Below are positions 15,745 to 24,159 of a stretch of DNA of 41,307 nt, in pieces. Position numbers and translations under genes: made by a program. This stretch comes from Nostocales cyanobacterium Centralia_MAG_434 (GTDB lineage: Bacteria; Cyanobacteriota; Cyanobacteriia; Cyanobacteriales; Nostocaceae), in assembly GCA_021324415.1 (NCBI GenBank), contig JAJPJF010000522.1, forward strand, positions 1 through 41,307, in the 5' to 3' direction. The notes under the pieces were generated by a model. It was given only the letters and a program-made list of their open reading frames with translations. It was not told the DNA's origin and did not search any database. Each line of letters opens with the position of its first letter. Positions within the stretch are counted from its first letter, which is position 1.

Positions 15745-17160
15745 CTAAGCTATGGAAGCTGCCAACTGTTCTTCAGAAACCCACGCAGCATGGAAGCCAT
15801 AGGGTACTCGTTGAGGAATGAGCACCCGTGCTACAGGTTTGCTAGTTACGTCCCGAGCATTCACGACTACTAATTCAGAACACTCCTCGTTAGTATCGTA
15901 AACAAAGGTAATCAGCCAACCCTCATCTTCACCCCCTTCTACAGTGGTACGAGGAACAAATACAGCCTCACCGCCGTAACGTCCCTGACCAAATTCATGA
16001 GTTTCTGACTTGCCAGTGTGATGGTCATACTTGATTAAACCATCAAACAAGGGCATGGTACTCTTAGCCATTCTGGCAAGGTAGCCATATTGGGTTTGGC
16101 GTCCCCAGAAGTTTTCATTTATACGAGGAAATTCCGCAGCCACATCGTCCAGCTTTGTTTCACGTACAGTTCCTGTGCTTAGGTTGAACCGCCATTGATG
16201 CAAGCGAGGGATATCCCCTTCGGGATCACGTTGCGTCTCGTTAAAGACAAGCATATTTGTAGAACTCATACGGCAGGCGAGAAGTACGACTTCGTCTCCT
16301 TCCTCGTAGGCGTTGAGGGTATGGTAAACATAGCAAGCAGGACTTTCAAACCAGCGAATACTGCTGTTGTCTCCATGACGTGGAACAATACCAAAACGAC
16401 TGGGGCGATCGCGCTCAAAGGAAATCGCAGGTTCTCCCCGTTGCATACGCTCGCCGTTGAATGTCATGGGCAAATCCATGAAAATTGTATAATTCTCGGT
16501 GATGGCGAAATCATGCATAATCACTGCCATTGGTATGTCAATTGGTACAGTTTGCAATAGCTCGCCTGTTGGAGAAACGACACTGTACTGTAAGTATGGT
16601 GGTGAGAAAGAGTAGCCAAAGAACATCATTTCTCCAGTCACCAAGTCTACTTTAGGGTGAGCCGTGAAGGGAGACACTAGCTGATGATTGAAGGTATATT
16701 CACCAACAGTCTCTAGGCTGGGAACTTTAATGGCATGAGGTGCACCGCCTTCCCATAGTGCTAATAGTTGACCTGCATGCCAAACTAGGGCAGTATTGGC
16801 AGTGTTTTTACCAGGACCGTAGGGGTTGTCTAGCTGCGGCGGTTCTAAAAATCCTGTCCAAATAGCCTTACCAGCTTGGTTCTCTATTTTCCATCCTCTT
16901 GTTCGCACGTAACGGTTGCAATAGGTGGCAATACCACTATTAATTCTTACTCCATGTAACATCCCATCACCATCAAACCAATGATACTGGCCAATAGGTG
17001 CCCATTGCGGGTTGGAACCATTGCGCACGAACATTCCTGATAGATCGAGAGGTAGTTCACCTATGACTTGTAAAGCATCAGTAGTGATTTCTTGGTGTAC
17101 TGGTGCAAAGTTGCCGTCAAGAAAAGGATTAACTGCTACTGTTGTTTCCATTGTTTCCAT
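15745..17160 (-). CDS. Carotenoid oxygenase (RPE65/CCD family, apocarotenoid-cleaving)
   Basis: This 471-residue protein is a seven-bladed-propeller carotenoid cleavage dioxygenase. The four iron-binding histidines are visible: His168 (SPFTAHPK), His216 (MHDFAITENY), His280 (YVYHTLNAYEE) and His457 (YGFHAAW). WFDGDGMLHGV near 61-71 is the conserved entry motif. Members use Fe(II) and O2 to split carotenoids or apocarotenoids to aldehydes such as retinal; the soluble cyanobacterial enzymes of this length are mostly apocarotenoid 15,15'-oxygenases. Met4 (17151) is an alternative start. The gene is divergent from the AstE/AspA-type hydrolase gene, with a 98-bp shared promoter region. Substrate preference cannot be set from sequence alone. 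Confidence 0.92.
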   Translation of the reverse strand: METMETTVAVNPFLDGNFAPVHQEITTDALQVIGELPLDLSGMFVRNGSNPQWAPIGQYHWFDGDGMLHGVRINSGIATYCNRYVRTRGWKIENQAGKAIWTGFLEPPQLDNPYGPGKNTANTALVWHAGQLLALWEGGAPHAIKVPSLETVGEYTFNHQLVSPFTAHPKVDLVTGEMMFFGYSFSPPYLQYSVVSPTGELLQTVPIDIPMAVIMHDFAITENYTIFMDLPMTFNGERMQRGEPAISFERDRPSRFGIVPRHGDNSSIRWFESPACYVYHTLNAYEEGDEVVLLACRMSSTNMLVFNETQRDPEGDIPRLHQWRFNLSTGTVRETKLDDVAAEFPRINENFWGRQTQYGYLARMAKSTMPLFDGLIKYDHHTGKSETHEFGQGRYGGEAVFVPRTTVEGGEDEGWLITFVYDTNEECSELVVVNARDVTSKPVARVLIPQRVPYGFHAAWVSEEQLAASIA

Positions 17161-17258
17161 TATGTGTGTTTGGAGATGAACTCTGTGGCACTTACATTTT
17201 TATCTTCACGTCCGTCCTTTATGAGATAGCTCTCCCCATTGTAGTAAGTTAAACAGTC

Positions 17259-18386
17259 ATGATTCCTGTTATTTCCACTATTCCTTTGCGTCACATGGCT
17301 TCGGGCGATCGCCTTTCGCTTCAAGTTTACAAATTCGTTGGAGCCTATCCTGGTAAAAAAGTTTACATTCAATCTAATCTACATGGTGCAGAAATTGTTG
17401 GTAATGCAGTGATTCATCAACTCATTGAGTTTTTACTATCGTTAAATGATACGGATTTAACTGGAGAAATTTGGTTGGTTCCTGTCTGTAACCCAATGGG
17501 AGTCAACGAGCGTTCTCACATCTTTTCCTCTGGGAGATACTGTGTTTATGAAGCTAAAGACTGGAATCGCATCTTTTGGGATTATGAAAAAGAAGCTCAT
17601 GATCTATTTGCTTTTGCTAAATCTCAAATAAACTTTGCAACAGAGGTGATAAGAAAGAATTATCTAAATGCAATTCAAGAAAAATTTGCTAAGATTATAA
17701 ATAAGATTGATTCCTCGTCTGGTGCACCATACACTGAACTATTTCGCTATAAATTACATTCTCTTAGTTTAGATGCAGACTACCTGATCGACTTACACAG
17801 TTCTACCCATCAAGGATTAAACTATCTATATTACTTCCGCAATCGAGAAGATAGTGCCAAACACTTCCTTCTTAATTATGGAATCTTACTGGATGTTTAT
17901 GATGGTGATGCTTTTGATGAAGCATTTATCAAACCTTGGTTAGCGCTAGAAAATTGTTTTAAACAACTTGGCAGAGAAATTAAGTTTGACGTGGAAGCAT
18001 GGACGCTCGAACTGGGAACTGGAATGCAAATGATTCCAGATTCAGTGATAAAAGGTGTCCAAGGAATAAAAAATTATTTAGTATATAAGGGTATTTTGCA
18101 GATATGTGACCCGACTGTTGATACAACCGCATTCTTGGAAATGATTTTTAGGGCTAGAAGTAAAGTTGTCAAATACTATGCGCCTTGTGGTGGCATGATT
18201 CAGTCAAGAGTTGAATTGGGTACTTTAGTAGAGGCTGGAGAAAGACTTTATCAAATTCTGAGTTTTAATAAAGAGGGAAAATTGCCTACTGTCATAGATA
18301 TTTTAGCAGAAAAAGATGGATTTGTATACGACATCTCAACTAATCAATCAGTGAATGAAGGCGAGTTCGTTATAGGAATTATGTAA
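17259..18386 (+). CDS. Succinylglutamate desuccinylase/aspartoacylase-family zinc hydrolase
   Basis: This 375-residue member of the AstE/AspA group of M14-like metalloenzymes carries the zinc ligands His42 and Glu45 in SNLHGAE and His180 in DLHSS. A Glu in the TLELGTG segment (Glu251) is placed as the catalytic base. About residues 105-160 form a charged helical insertion (KEAHDLFAFAKSQ...), which makes it somewhat longer than usual. The C-terminal ~80 residues, with YAPCGGMIQSRVELGTLVEAG, form the beta-rich domain common in this family. Such enzymes remove acyl groups from N-acyl amino acids or cleave related amides in the cytoplasm. Codon usage is AT-rich compared with neighbours. The gene is divergent from the carotenoid oxygenase. 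The substrate is unknown. Confidence 0.87.
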   Translation: MIPVISTIPLRHMASGDRLSLQVYKFVGAYPGKKVYIQSNLHGAEIVGNAVIHQLIEFLLSLNDTDLTGEIWLVPVCNPMGVNERSHIFSSGRYCVYEAKDWNRIFWDYEKEAHDLFAFAKSQINFATEVIRKNYLNAIQEKFAKIINKIDSSSGAPYTELFRYKLHSLSLDADYLIDLHSSTHQGLNYLYYFRNREDSAKHFLLNYGILLDVYDGDAFDEAFIKPWLALENCFKQLGREIKFDVEAWTLELGTGMQMIPDSVIKGVQGIKNYLVYKGILQICDPTVDTTAFLEMIFRARSKVVKYYAPCGGMIQSRVELGTLVEAGERLYQILSFNKEGKLPTVIDILAEKDGFVYDISTNQSVNEGEFVIGIM

Positions 18387-18654
18387 GAACTTGATTGATA
18401 GTTTGTGCTTTATAAGTAAGAATCTTCTTCTAACTTGTAGTTACCAACTATCAAGCTGTATTTTATTTAAATGATTTTTATGTCTTTTCCGATACAGTTT
18501 TGTTTCAAATGACAAACTTTATGTATACAGTTTTAACATTCGCTCATAAAGAAATACATTTAGTAGTAACTTAGACTAAAGCAAAGGCAATTTTTGAAAA
18601 AACTAGGGTGATTTACGTTTGTTTGATACTCGAGAAAAAACGAACCAATACCAA

Positions 18655-19641
18655 ATGTCAAATAGGACGATGGAGCCACAAGTGACGGGTATTCAAAATA
18701 ACAGCTTCTTAGTTTCAGAAGAAGTAACAATTCCACAGGCTCCTCCTGGCTTTAAGTCAGGTTTTATCGGCATTATTGGTCGGCCTAATGTCGGTAAATC
18801 TACTTTAATGAATCAAATAGTAGGACAAAAAATTGCCATTACATCGCCAGTAGCTCAAACCACACGCAATCGCTTACGAGGCATTTTAACGACACCAGAA
18901 GCGCAACTCATTTTTGTGGACACCCCAGGAATTCATAAACCTCATCATCAATTGGGAGAGGTACTGGTACAAAATGCCAAATTAGCTATTGAATCCGTGG
19001 ATGTAGTGCTATTTGTAGTGGATGGAACAACTCCCTGTGGAACAGGCGATCGCTATATTGCTGATTTATTGAGTCGTAGCCACACACCAGTTATTTTGGG
19101 GTTGAACAAAACCGACCAACAACCTCCAGAAGCACAATTCTTAGATGATAGCTATGCACAGTTAGCTCAATCACATCAATGGCAAACAGTGAAGTTTTCT
19201 GCCAAGACTAGTTCTGGATTGTTGGAATTGCAACAGTTGTTGATTCAACAGCTAGACATAGGACCCCTATACTATCCACCGAATTTAGTCACAGACCAAC
19301 CAGAACGCTTTATTATGGGCGAGTTGATTCGAGAACAGATTTTGCTGCTAACTCGTGAGGAAGTACCACATTCAGTAGCCATCTCCATCGATCAAGTAGA
19401 AGAAACACCAAATATCACCCGTGTACTTGCTACAATCCATGTAGAACGTGATTCCCAAAAAGGGATTCTGATTGGTAAAGGTGGAACAATGCTCAAAGCA
19501 GTTGGTAGTGCTGCACGCGAGCAAATCCAAAAATTAATCTCAGGCAAAGTCTACCTTGAACTATTCGTCAAAGTGCAACCTAAGTGGCGTCAATCGCGTG
19601 TGAGTTTGGCAGAGTTGGGTTATCGTGTTGAAGAAAGTTAA
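18655..19641 (+). CDS. era: GTPase Era, ribosome assembly factor
   Basis: The protein has the Era G-domain: GRPNVGKS (G1, residues 42-49 from this start), QTTRNR (G2), DTPG (G3) and NKTD (G4). The C-terminal KH domain contains ILIGKGGTMLKAVGSAAREQI. Era binds 16S rRNA and helps mature the small ribosomal subunit. Cyanobacterial Era proteins have a variable N-terminal extension of about 30 residues before APPGFKSGFIGI, which fits the ATG at 18655 (MSNRTMEPQ...). A TTG at 18619 or an ATG at 18670 could also serve; none has a clear ribosome binding site. It is followed at once by a response regulator gene whose start lies 5 bases after the era stop. Confidence 0.95.
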   Translation: MSNRTMEPQVTGIQNNSFLVSEEVTIPQAPPGFKSGFIGIIGRPNVGKSTLMNQIVGQKIAITSPVAQTTRNRLRGILTTPEAQLIFVDTPGIHKPHHQLGEVLVQNAKLAIESVDVVLFVVDGTTPCGTGDRYIADLLSRSHTPVILGLNKTDQQPPEAQFLDDSYAQLAQSHQWQTVKFSAKTSSGLLELQQLLIQQLDIGPLYYPPNLVTDQPERFIMGELIREQILLLTREEVPHSVAISIDQVEETPNITRVLATIHVERDSQKGILIGKGGTMLKAVGSAAREQIQKLISGKVYLELFVKVQPKWRQSRVSLAELGYRVEES

Positions 19642-19645
19642 TGAG

Positions 19646-20320
19646 ATGTCTCAAGATTCGGATTCTTTACATCTGCCAACGGATGCTTCTGTTTTACGTG
19701 TCCTAATTGTAGAAGATGATCCAATGATGCAACTAGGACTGGAACAGTCCTTAATGACTCATTCACAGTTGGAGATTGTAGGACAAGCAGAAGATGGGTA
19801 CTTGGGTGTGCAAGCAGCACTGAAATTAAAACCAGATATAGTGGTGATGGATATTGGATTGCCACGATTAGATGGTATTGCTGCAACACAACAAATTAAG
19901 GCAGCACTGCCAAACACCCATGTGGTTATCTTGACATCTCATAAAACGGATACGGAAATTTTTGCTGCACTATCTAGTGGTGCAGATGCATACTGTATCA
20001 AAGGGGCAAGTATCGAGCGACTATTAAACGCAATTGCTGCTGCAGTTGAAGGTGCAACCTACCTCGATCCCCAAATTGCTAGACGAGTCATTGACAATCT
20101 TAAGCCACCATCGCCTTCGGGAAACCCAGCAAACCTTTCTGGACGAGAGTTGGAAGTATTAAAACTCATGGTAGAAGGTTATAGTAATCCAGAAATTGCC
20201 CAGAAACTCTATCTCAGTCCCAACACTGTAAAAACTCACGTGCGGGGAATTATGAATAAACTCTCCGTTGATGACCGCGTTCAAGCAGCCGTTGTAGCAC
20301 TGCGTTCTGGTCTAGTGTAA
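19646..20320 (+). CDS. NarL/LuxR-family response regulator
   Basis: From the ATG at 19646 the protein has 224 residues. The receiver domain has the acidic pair in LIVEDD, phospho-acceptor Asp69 in VVMDIGLPRLDG, and Lys119 in YCIKG. The output domain is a LuxR-type helix-turn-helix: LSGRELEVLKLMVEGYSNPEIAQKLYLSPNTVKTHV. A GTG at 19625 inside era would add seven residues without gain. It is closely coupled to era, probably as an operon. No histidine kinase lies nearby, so it is an orphan regulator whose targets are unknown. It is a distant paralogue of the regulator at 10960-11628 but differs in linker and receiver sequence. Confidence 0.92.
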   Translation: MSQDSDSLHLPTDASVLRVLIVEDDPMMQLGLEQSLMTHSQLEIVGQAEDGYLGVQAALKLKPDIVVMDIGLPRLDGIAATQQIKAALPNTHVVILTSHKTDTEIFAALSSGADAYCIKGASIERLLNAIAAAVEGATYLDPQIARRVIDNLKPPSPSGNPANLSGRELEVLKLMVEGYSNPEIAQKLYLSPNTVKTHVRGIMNKLSVDDRVQAAVVALRSGLV

Positions 20321-20347
20321 TTCAACCAAAGACTGATGAATAATCAA

Positions 20348-20389
20348 CTCCCAGATTGTCATAATAACCCTGTATGACAAGGGTGGGAG
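20348..20389 (+). promoter_or_regulatory. Nested inverted repeats covering the ribosome binding site of the first tspO gene
   Basis: CTCCCA (20348-20353) pairs with TGGGAG (20384-20389), and inside it GTCATA (20358-20363) pairs with TATGAC (20373-20378). The right outer arm includes the purine-rich GGGTGGGAG that ends one base before the ATG at 20391. In RNA, the stem would cover the likely ribosome binding site. The inner dyad GTCATA-N9-TATGAC could instead be a protein operator. Confidence 0.5.
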
Positions 20390-20390
20390 T

Positions 20391-20864
20391 ATGATTAAAT
20401 CTTGGATGGTGATTGGGGGTATAGCTATCTTGGTCGCATTAGGTGCGAACTTCATTACTCCCAGCGATCGCAAATGGTTCAAGCGGTTACAAAGACCTAG
20501 ATGGTTAACTTTTGAGGCACTTATTCCTCTCATCTGGACTGTCATTTTTGTTTGCGGTGCTTGGTCAGCTTATATTGTTTGGGAAAAGAATCCAGGAACT
20601 ACCAACACTTGGCTTCTCATGGGATTGTACCTGCTTTTAGAAATAGTCACGATTGCCTATACTCCTGTCATGTTCCGGCTTCGTAGTCTGAAAGTTGGTA
20701 CGATTATCGGTGGCATTGGTTTTATTATCAGTCTTATATTAACTCTTACAGTTTTACCTATCTCTGGTTGGGCAGCACTACTGCTTTTACCTTACTTGTT
20801 GTGGAGTCCAATTGGAACTTACACAACTTGGGCAATGATCCGCCTTAATCCTCAAGATGCTTAA
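20391..20864 (+). CDS. TspO/MBR family protein, copy 1
   Basis: This 157-residue integral membrane protein has five predicted helices and the aromatic-rich features of the translocator/tryptophan-rich sensory protein family, including the PRWLTFEALIPLIWTVIF segment. TspO proteins bind porphyrins, bilins and related tetrapyrroles and modulate stress responses in bacteria. Compared with classical TspO, the sequence is from a divergent cyanobacterial subgroup and has an extended C-terminal end (SPIGTYTTWAMIRLNPQDA). It starts at an ATG preceded by a purine-rich site that lies in a hairpin. A second, related gene follows 113 bp later on the same strand, so this is a tandem duplication. Confidence 0.85.
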   Translation: MIKSWMVIGGIAILVALGANFITPSDRKWFKRLQRPRWLTFEALIPLIWTVIFVCGAWSAYIVWEKNPGTTNTWLLMGLYLLLEIVTIAYTPVMFRLRSLKVGTIIGGIGFIISLILTLTVLPISGWAALLLLPYLLWSPIGTYTTWAMIRLNPQDA

Positions 20865-20977
20865 TTTCTACTCCCTTCCCTCTAATATTCAAACCTCTGG
20901 CTGATTTAATCCACACGAGAGAATTGCCAAAATTGCTGTGTAATCCTTGACAAAATACACAAATAATGGTAAGCAAT

Positions 20978-21451
20978 ATGATTCAATCATGGATGGTGAT
21001 TGGGGCTATAGCTTTTTTAGTCGCTGCTGGTAGTTTCTTCATTACACCAGGCGATGTCAAGTGGTTTGCACGGTTAAGCCGTCCTCAATGGCTGGTTTTT
21101 GAGCCTCTGATCCCCTTAATCTGGACTGTTATTTTTATCTGCGGTGCTATTTCCGCTAACATTGTGTGGCAAAAGAATCCAGGCAGCCTAATAACTTGGG
21201 TACTAATGGGTCTCTACCTACTGCTGGAAATTATCACTGTTGCCTATATTCCACTGATGCTAAGATTCCGCAGTTTGAAAACTGGGGAAATTATTGGGTC
21301 GGTTGGTGTGATTATAGGTGTATTACTCACGGTTTTTGTCTTGCCAATTTCAAGGCTGGCGGCGCTGCTACTCATCCCGTATCTGGTTTGGAGCCCGGTT
21401 GGAACATATACAACTGAAGAGTTGATACAACTGAATCCTCAAGATGTCTAG
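20978..21451 (+). CDS. TspO/MBR family protein, copy 2
   Basis: This is a tandem paralogue of the gene directly upstream, with the same length and helix pattern: MIQSWMVIGAIAFLVAAGS against MIKSWMVIGGIAILVALGA, and both end in LNPQD plus one residue. I chose the ATG at 20978 because it lines up with the start of copy 1; an ATG at 20966 would add four residues (MVSN). A TTGACA hexamer near 20948 may belong to its own promoter, and it lacks the ribosome-binding-site hairpin of copy 1. The two copies may therefore be expressed under different conditions. The ligand is unknown; tetrapyrroles are the family norm. Confidence 0.84.
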   Translation: MIQSWMVIGAIAFLVAAGSFFITPGDVKWFARLSRPQWLVFEPLIPLIWTVIFICGAISANIVWQKNPGSLITWVLMGLYLLLEIITVAYIPLMLRFRSLKTGEIIGSVGVIIGVLLTVFVLPISRLAALLLIPYLVWSPVGTYTTEELIQLNPQDV

Positions 21452-21464
21452 ACGCGGAAGTCTA

Positions 21465-22175
21465 TTATTCAAAACGCCCATAGCATGCTACAACTGGGTT
21501 CTCAGGTTTGGCTTGATTATACAGCCAAGCCCACATTTGATCTCCAACAGAGAAATGCCACCACTCTCGGGGATTCCGTCTAAACCCTGCCTTTTCCATC
21601 ACACTACATAGTAGTTGGCGATGACTAAGATATTGCTGTGCATGGGGGTCGGAACGATCAGCAAAATAGTCAGGATGCGATCGCTCCGACAATTCATCAA
21701 TTGCTGAACCCATATTGACTATTTTTCCTGTCTCATCAACCAACGTCACATCCACAGCTGCACCCGTACTATGAGGTGGTGGGGTCTTTTCATCTAGACT
21801 TGGTTCAGCCCAAATTTTGTAAACCTCTTCCCAGAGAGCTTGGCGTTGTGTTTCTGTAATTTCCGACTCAACCAGACCTGCACTCCTTAGAGCGTCGGCA
21901 AAAGCATAATTAACCATAAACTTTTGTACTGCCACAGGACGATAAGCATCAAAAATTTGGATCAGCCAGTTAGGACGCAGCAGTTGGAGATTTGACTGGG
22001 CTTGTATCAAGTTATTAACAACGCTTTGGCGCAGAAAATAAGGGGAGCGTGCTTCTCCATAAGGCGCACCCAGTTTCTGATAAGGATGGGGAGATTCCAC
22101 AGCAAACAGTGTTAAAGGAATTTCCACCAAAGGTTCACCACACTCAACTATTGGCACTTGATAATAAGGTCGCAT
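21465..22175 (-). CDS. D-alanyl-D-alanine dipeptidase, VanX/DdpX family
   Basis: This 236-residue M15D zinc peptidase has the family signatures: Arg79 in FDAYRPV (transition-state stabiliser), zinc ligands His135 and Asp142 in PPPHSTGAAVDVTL, and Glu204/His207 in EWWHF. The usual S-x-H-x-x-G-x-A-x-D motif has Pro in the first position. Such enzymes hydrolyse D-Ala-D-Ala; outside vancomycin-resistant strains they serve in peptidoglycan recycling or turnover. No VanA/VanH-type genes are nearby, so this is a recycling enzyme rather than a resistance determinant. No signal peptide is visible, so it should be cytoplasmic. It converges on tspO copy 2, 13 bp away. Confidence 0.88.
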   Translation of the reverse strand: MRPYYQVPIVECGEPLVEIPLTLFAVESPHPYQKLGAPYGEARSPYFLRQSVVNNLIQAQSNLQLLRPNWLIQIFDAYRPVAVQKFMVNYAFADALRSAGLVESEITETQRQALWEEVYKIWAEPSLDEKTPPPHSTGAAVDVTLVDETGKIVNMGSAIDELSERSHPDYFADRSDPHAQQYLSHRQLLCSVMEKAGFRRNPREWWHFSVGDQMWAWLYNQAKPENPVVACYGRFE

Positions 22176-22206
22176 TCTGAATTTTATAGGTTAAAAAATT
22201 AAGTTA

Positions 22207-22464
22207 TTAGTGCTCTGATCCTGTTCCTCTCCCTCCTTCCTGAATCTCCGGTACTGGATCGTAACCACCGGGATGAAATGGATGACAGCGTAGAATTCGC
22301 CGAATTGCCAACCAACTACCGCGCCAGACACCAAATCGTTCAATGGCTTGGATAGCATACATCGAACAAGTAGGTTGAAAGCGACAAGAGGGAAGAAGCA
22401 GAGGCGAAATAAATATTCTATAGAACTGAATCAACCAAATTAATAATATTTTCAATAGTTTCAT
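22207..22464 (-). CDS. yidD: Membrane protein insertion efficiency factor YidD
   Basis: This 85-residue protein opens with an amphipathic/hydrophobic helix ([21 protein letters not shown]). The diagnostic Cys-rich motif [20 protein letters not shown] and then the [14 protein letters not shown] tail follow. YidD assists YidC in inserting inner-membrane proteins. In many bacteria it sits beside rnpA and yidC, but here it stands alone, upstream of the dipeptidase gene on the same strand and divergent from the phytol kinase gene. Length is typical. Confidence 0.93.
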   Translation of the reverse strand: MKLLKILLIWLIQFYRIFISPLLLPSCRFQPTCSMYAIQAIERFGVWRGSWLAIRRILRCHPFHPGGYDPVPEIQEGGRGTGSEH

Positions 22465-22565
22465 TAACGCTCTCCTGATTTTTTATGCGGAAGTTTTGTG
22501 CTGCTCGTCCTATTTGATAGAGTGGTAATACAGGACCAAATTCTCCAAATAACACAGTTAGTTCT

Positions 22566-23261
22566 TTGCTTAGTTTATTTCCCGGTTTAGAATCGCTACC
22601 CCTTTTATGGGTGCAGATTGCTAGTGTTGTCACTTGGCTATCGCTCATCCTCTCGATAGCATGGGCGGTGAATTTCTTTGCCAAAGATGATCCAGAAATT
22701 GTGCGAAAGATAGTTCATATTGGTACAGGAAATGTGATCCTGCTTGCTTGGTGGTTAAATATTCCTGCAAGTGTAGGTATTACAGCTTCGATTTTAGCGA
22801 GTGCCGTGACCTTGTTGTCTTACCGATTTCCCATTCTCCCTGCTATTAATAGCGTAGGACGCAAAAGTTTCGGAACATTCTTTTATTCTGTTAGTATTGG
22901 TATTTTAATTGCTTGGTTCTGGTACTTACAACAGCCTCAGTATGCAGCATTGGGAATTTTAGTTATGGCTTGGGGAGATGGACTTGCTGCACTAATAGGA
23001 CAACGCTTTGGTAAACACAAGTATAAAATCTTTGGAAAGCAAAAAAGCTGGGAAGGTTCTCTAGCTATGGCCTTAGCTAGCTATTTTGTCAGTAGTTTTA
23101 TTTTATATAGTGTGCAAGGGAACATTTGGCAAACGTGGGTAGTATCATTAGTCGTTGCCTTGATTGCTACTGCCCTAGAGACTTTTTCCTTTGTAGGTAT
23201 TGATAATCTCACTGTTCCATTAGGCAGTGCAGTCGTTGCTTTTTTCTTAAATCAATTCTAA
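22566..23261 (+). CDS. Phytol/dolichol kinase-family membrane protein (VTE5-like)
   Basis: This polytopic membrane protein of up to 231 residues belongs to the CTP-dependent phytol/polyprenol kinase family. Motifs seen are EIVRKIVHIGTGN near the N-terminus, the MAWGDGLAALIGQRFGKHKYKIFGKQKSWEGSLAM segment that binds the nucleotide, and ALETFSFVGIDNLTVPLGSA near the end. In cyanobacteria the VTE5-type enzyme phosphorylates phytol released from chlorophyll, for tocopherol and phylloquinone synthesis. The frame is open upstream to 22521 without ATG or GTG, so the best start is the TTG at 22566, with a GTG at 22611 as alternative. It is divergent from yidD and converges on the His/Tyr-rich gene with a hairpin between. 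Confidence 0.86.
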   Translation: MLSLFPGLESLPLLWVQIASVVTWLSLILSIAWAVNFFAKDDPEIVRKIVHIGTGNVILLAWWLNIPASVGITASILASAVTLLSYRFPILPAINSVGRKSFGTFFYSVSIGILIAWFWYLQQPQYAALGILVMAWGDGLAALIGQRFGKHKYKIFGKQKSWEGSLAMALASYFVSSFILYSVQGNIWQTWVVSLVVALIATALETFSFVGIDNLTVPLGSAVVAFFLNQF

Positions 23262-23270
23262 AACCGCACC

Positions 23271-23300
23271 AACCCCGGCTTTGCAAAAGTTACCGGGGTT
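23271..23300. terminator. Stem-loop between convergent genes
   Basis: AACCCCGG (23271-23278) pairs perfectly with CCGGGGTT (23293-23300) just after the phytol kinase stop codon, followed by ATTGCTTCT. It is a probable terminator of the kinase gene and could also serve the convergent His/Tyr-rich gene. Confidence 0.6.
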
Positions 23301-23374
23301 ATTGCTTCTGATGAATAATTTAGGATTGCTGTGTTATCGACAACAAGAGTTTTCGCTGAACGGAATGGGCTTGC

Positions 23375-23824
23375 CTACCAATTGTTGTAGTAATGGCGAT
23401 GGTAGTGATGTCTGGGATAGTAGTAGTGATAGTAGTAATGGTAGTAGTAATGGTAGTAATACCGAGGATGGTAATAATGTCGGTAATGAACATACTCAGG
23501 ATAGTAATGCCTGTAGTGATAATAGCTATGATCCCGACACGGTCTGTGATAATACCAATGAGCAATAAGATAGGGGTGCTCATTGGTTGTAGGAGCTAGT
23601 TGTCTAAAATCTGCTTTTTGAGTTCCCTGAATTGACGAATGTTCTTTAACTAGAAACGGTGAGACATCAACGGCTCTTTGATCTACCTGTGTCTGTTGTG
23701 TTGGTTCTCTGAGTTCTTCTGGCTTCGGCAAAACCTCCACTTTATTTTTGATAGCTGCAGATGCAATATTAAATCCAAGGTAACTCGGCAATAATAAAGC
23801 ACTAACAAAGACTTTCCAAAACAT
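23375..23824 (-). CDS. Secreted His/Tyr-rich repeat protein of unknown function
   Basis: A strong AGGAG lies 9 bases before the ATG, and the 149-residue product opens with a signal peptide (MFWKVFVSALLLPSYLGFNIASA). Residues 24-88 form a polar middle region. Residues 89-149 are a low-complexity tail in which I count 15 His and 26 Tyr among 61 residues, including YYYHYYYHYYYHYYYP. The tail is encoded by near-repeats of TAT/TAC/CAT/CAC codons, so it probably grew by slippage. A His-rich exported tail suggests binding of Zn, Cu or Ni; Tyr clusters can also cross-link oxidatively or hold surfaces together. The complementary strand also has open frames rich in Ser/Asp/Asn codons, but these lack a ribosome binding site. 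I recognise no family. Confidence 0.7.
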   Translation of the reverse strand: MFWKVFVSALLLPSYLGFNIASAAIKNKVEVLPKPEELREPTQQTQVDQRAVDVSPFLVKEHSSIQGTQKADFRQLAPTTNEHPYLIAHWYYHRPCRDHSYYHYRHYYPEYVHYRHYYHPRYYYHYYYHYYYHYYYPRHHYHRHYYNNW

Positions 23825-24159
23825 TTTGTCACGCTCCTAATTTCTTGTCTCCTAGCAGAACAAGGAAATTTCTACTATGAGGTTCTGGTTGAATTAGGAT
23901 TTACGCAGGGAAACAAACCATCAAAACTGATTTGTACTTAGATGAAGACAATACTTATAAAAAATACATACCATTAGGAGCATAGTGAAGAGAGTTCGTG
24001 GCGATCGCTAACTTGCTGTTGAGAGAAAATTTAGCATTTGTTAAGCTCATCTGAAAGAAAAACATAAAAATCGGTGGATCTAGGGCTTTCTACTCCACCG
24101 ATTCAAATTTTAGATTGACTCATTTTACAGAAAAACAGTATAGGTGCAATATGAGAGAA
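23825..24159. other. Intergenic region with a terminator for the 55-aa gene
   Basis: This 335-bp gap carries the promoter of the His/Tyr-rich gene at its left end. It also holds a TAGGATTTACGCA sequence near 23897, a relative of the TAGGACTTACGCA repeat near 10885, and a HIP1 octamer near 24001. At its right end is the terminator listed separately. No credible protein frame was seen. Confidence 0.5.
24069..24103 (-). terminator. Rho-independent terminator of the 55-aa gene
   Basis: AATCGGTGGA (24069-24078) and TCCACCGATT (24094-24103) form a perfect 10-bp stem. On the minus strand the stem is followed by TTTTTATGTTTTT, the expected U-tract, 57 bases after the stop codon of the small gene at 24160-24327. 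Confidence 0.8.

Noticed and set aside
23281-23568. Ser/Asp/Asn-rich plus-strand frame
   Set aside because: It is the complement of the His/Tyr codon repeats of the secreted-protein gene, which has the signal peptide and the strong ribosome binding site.
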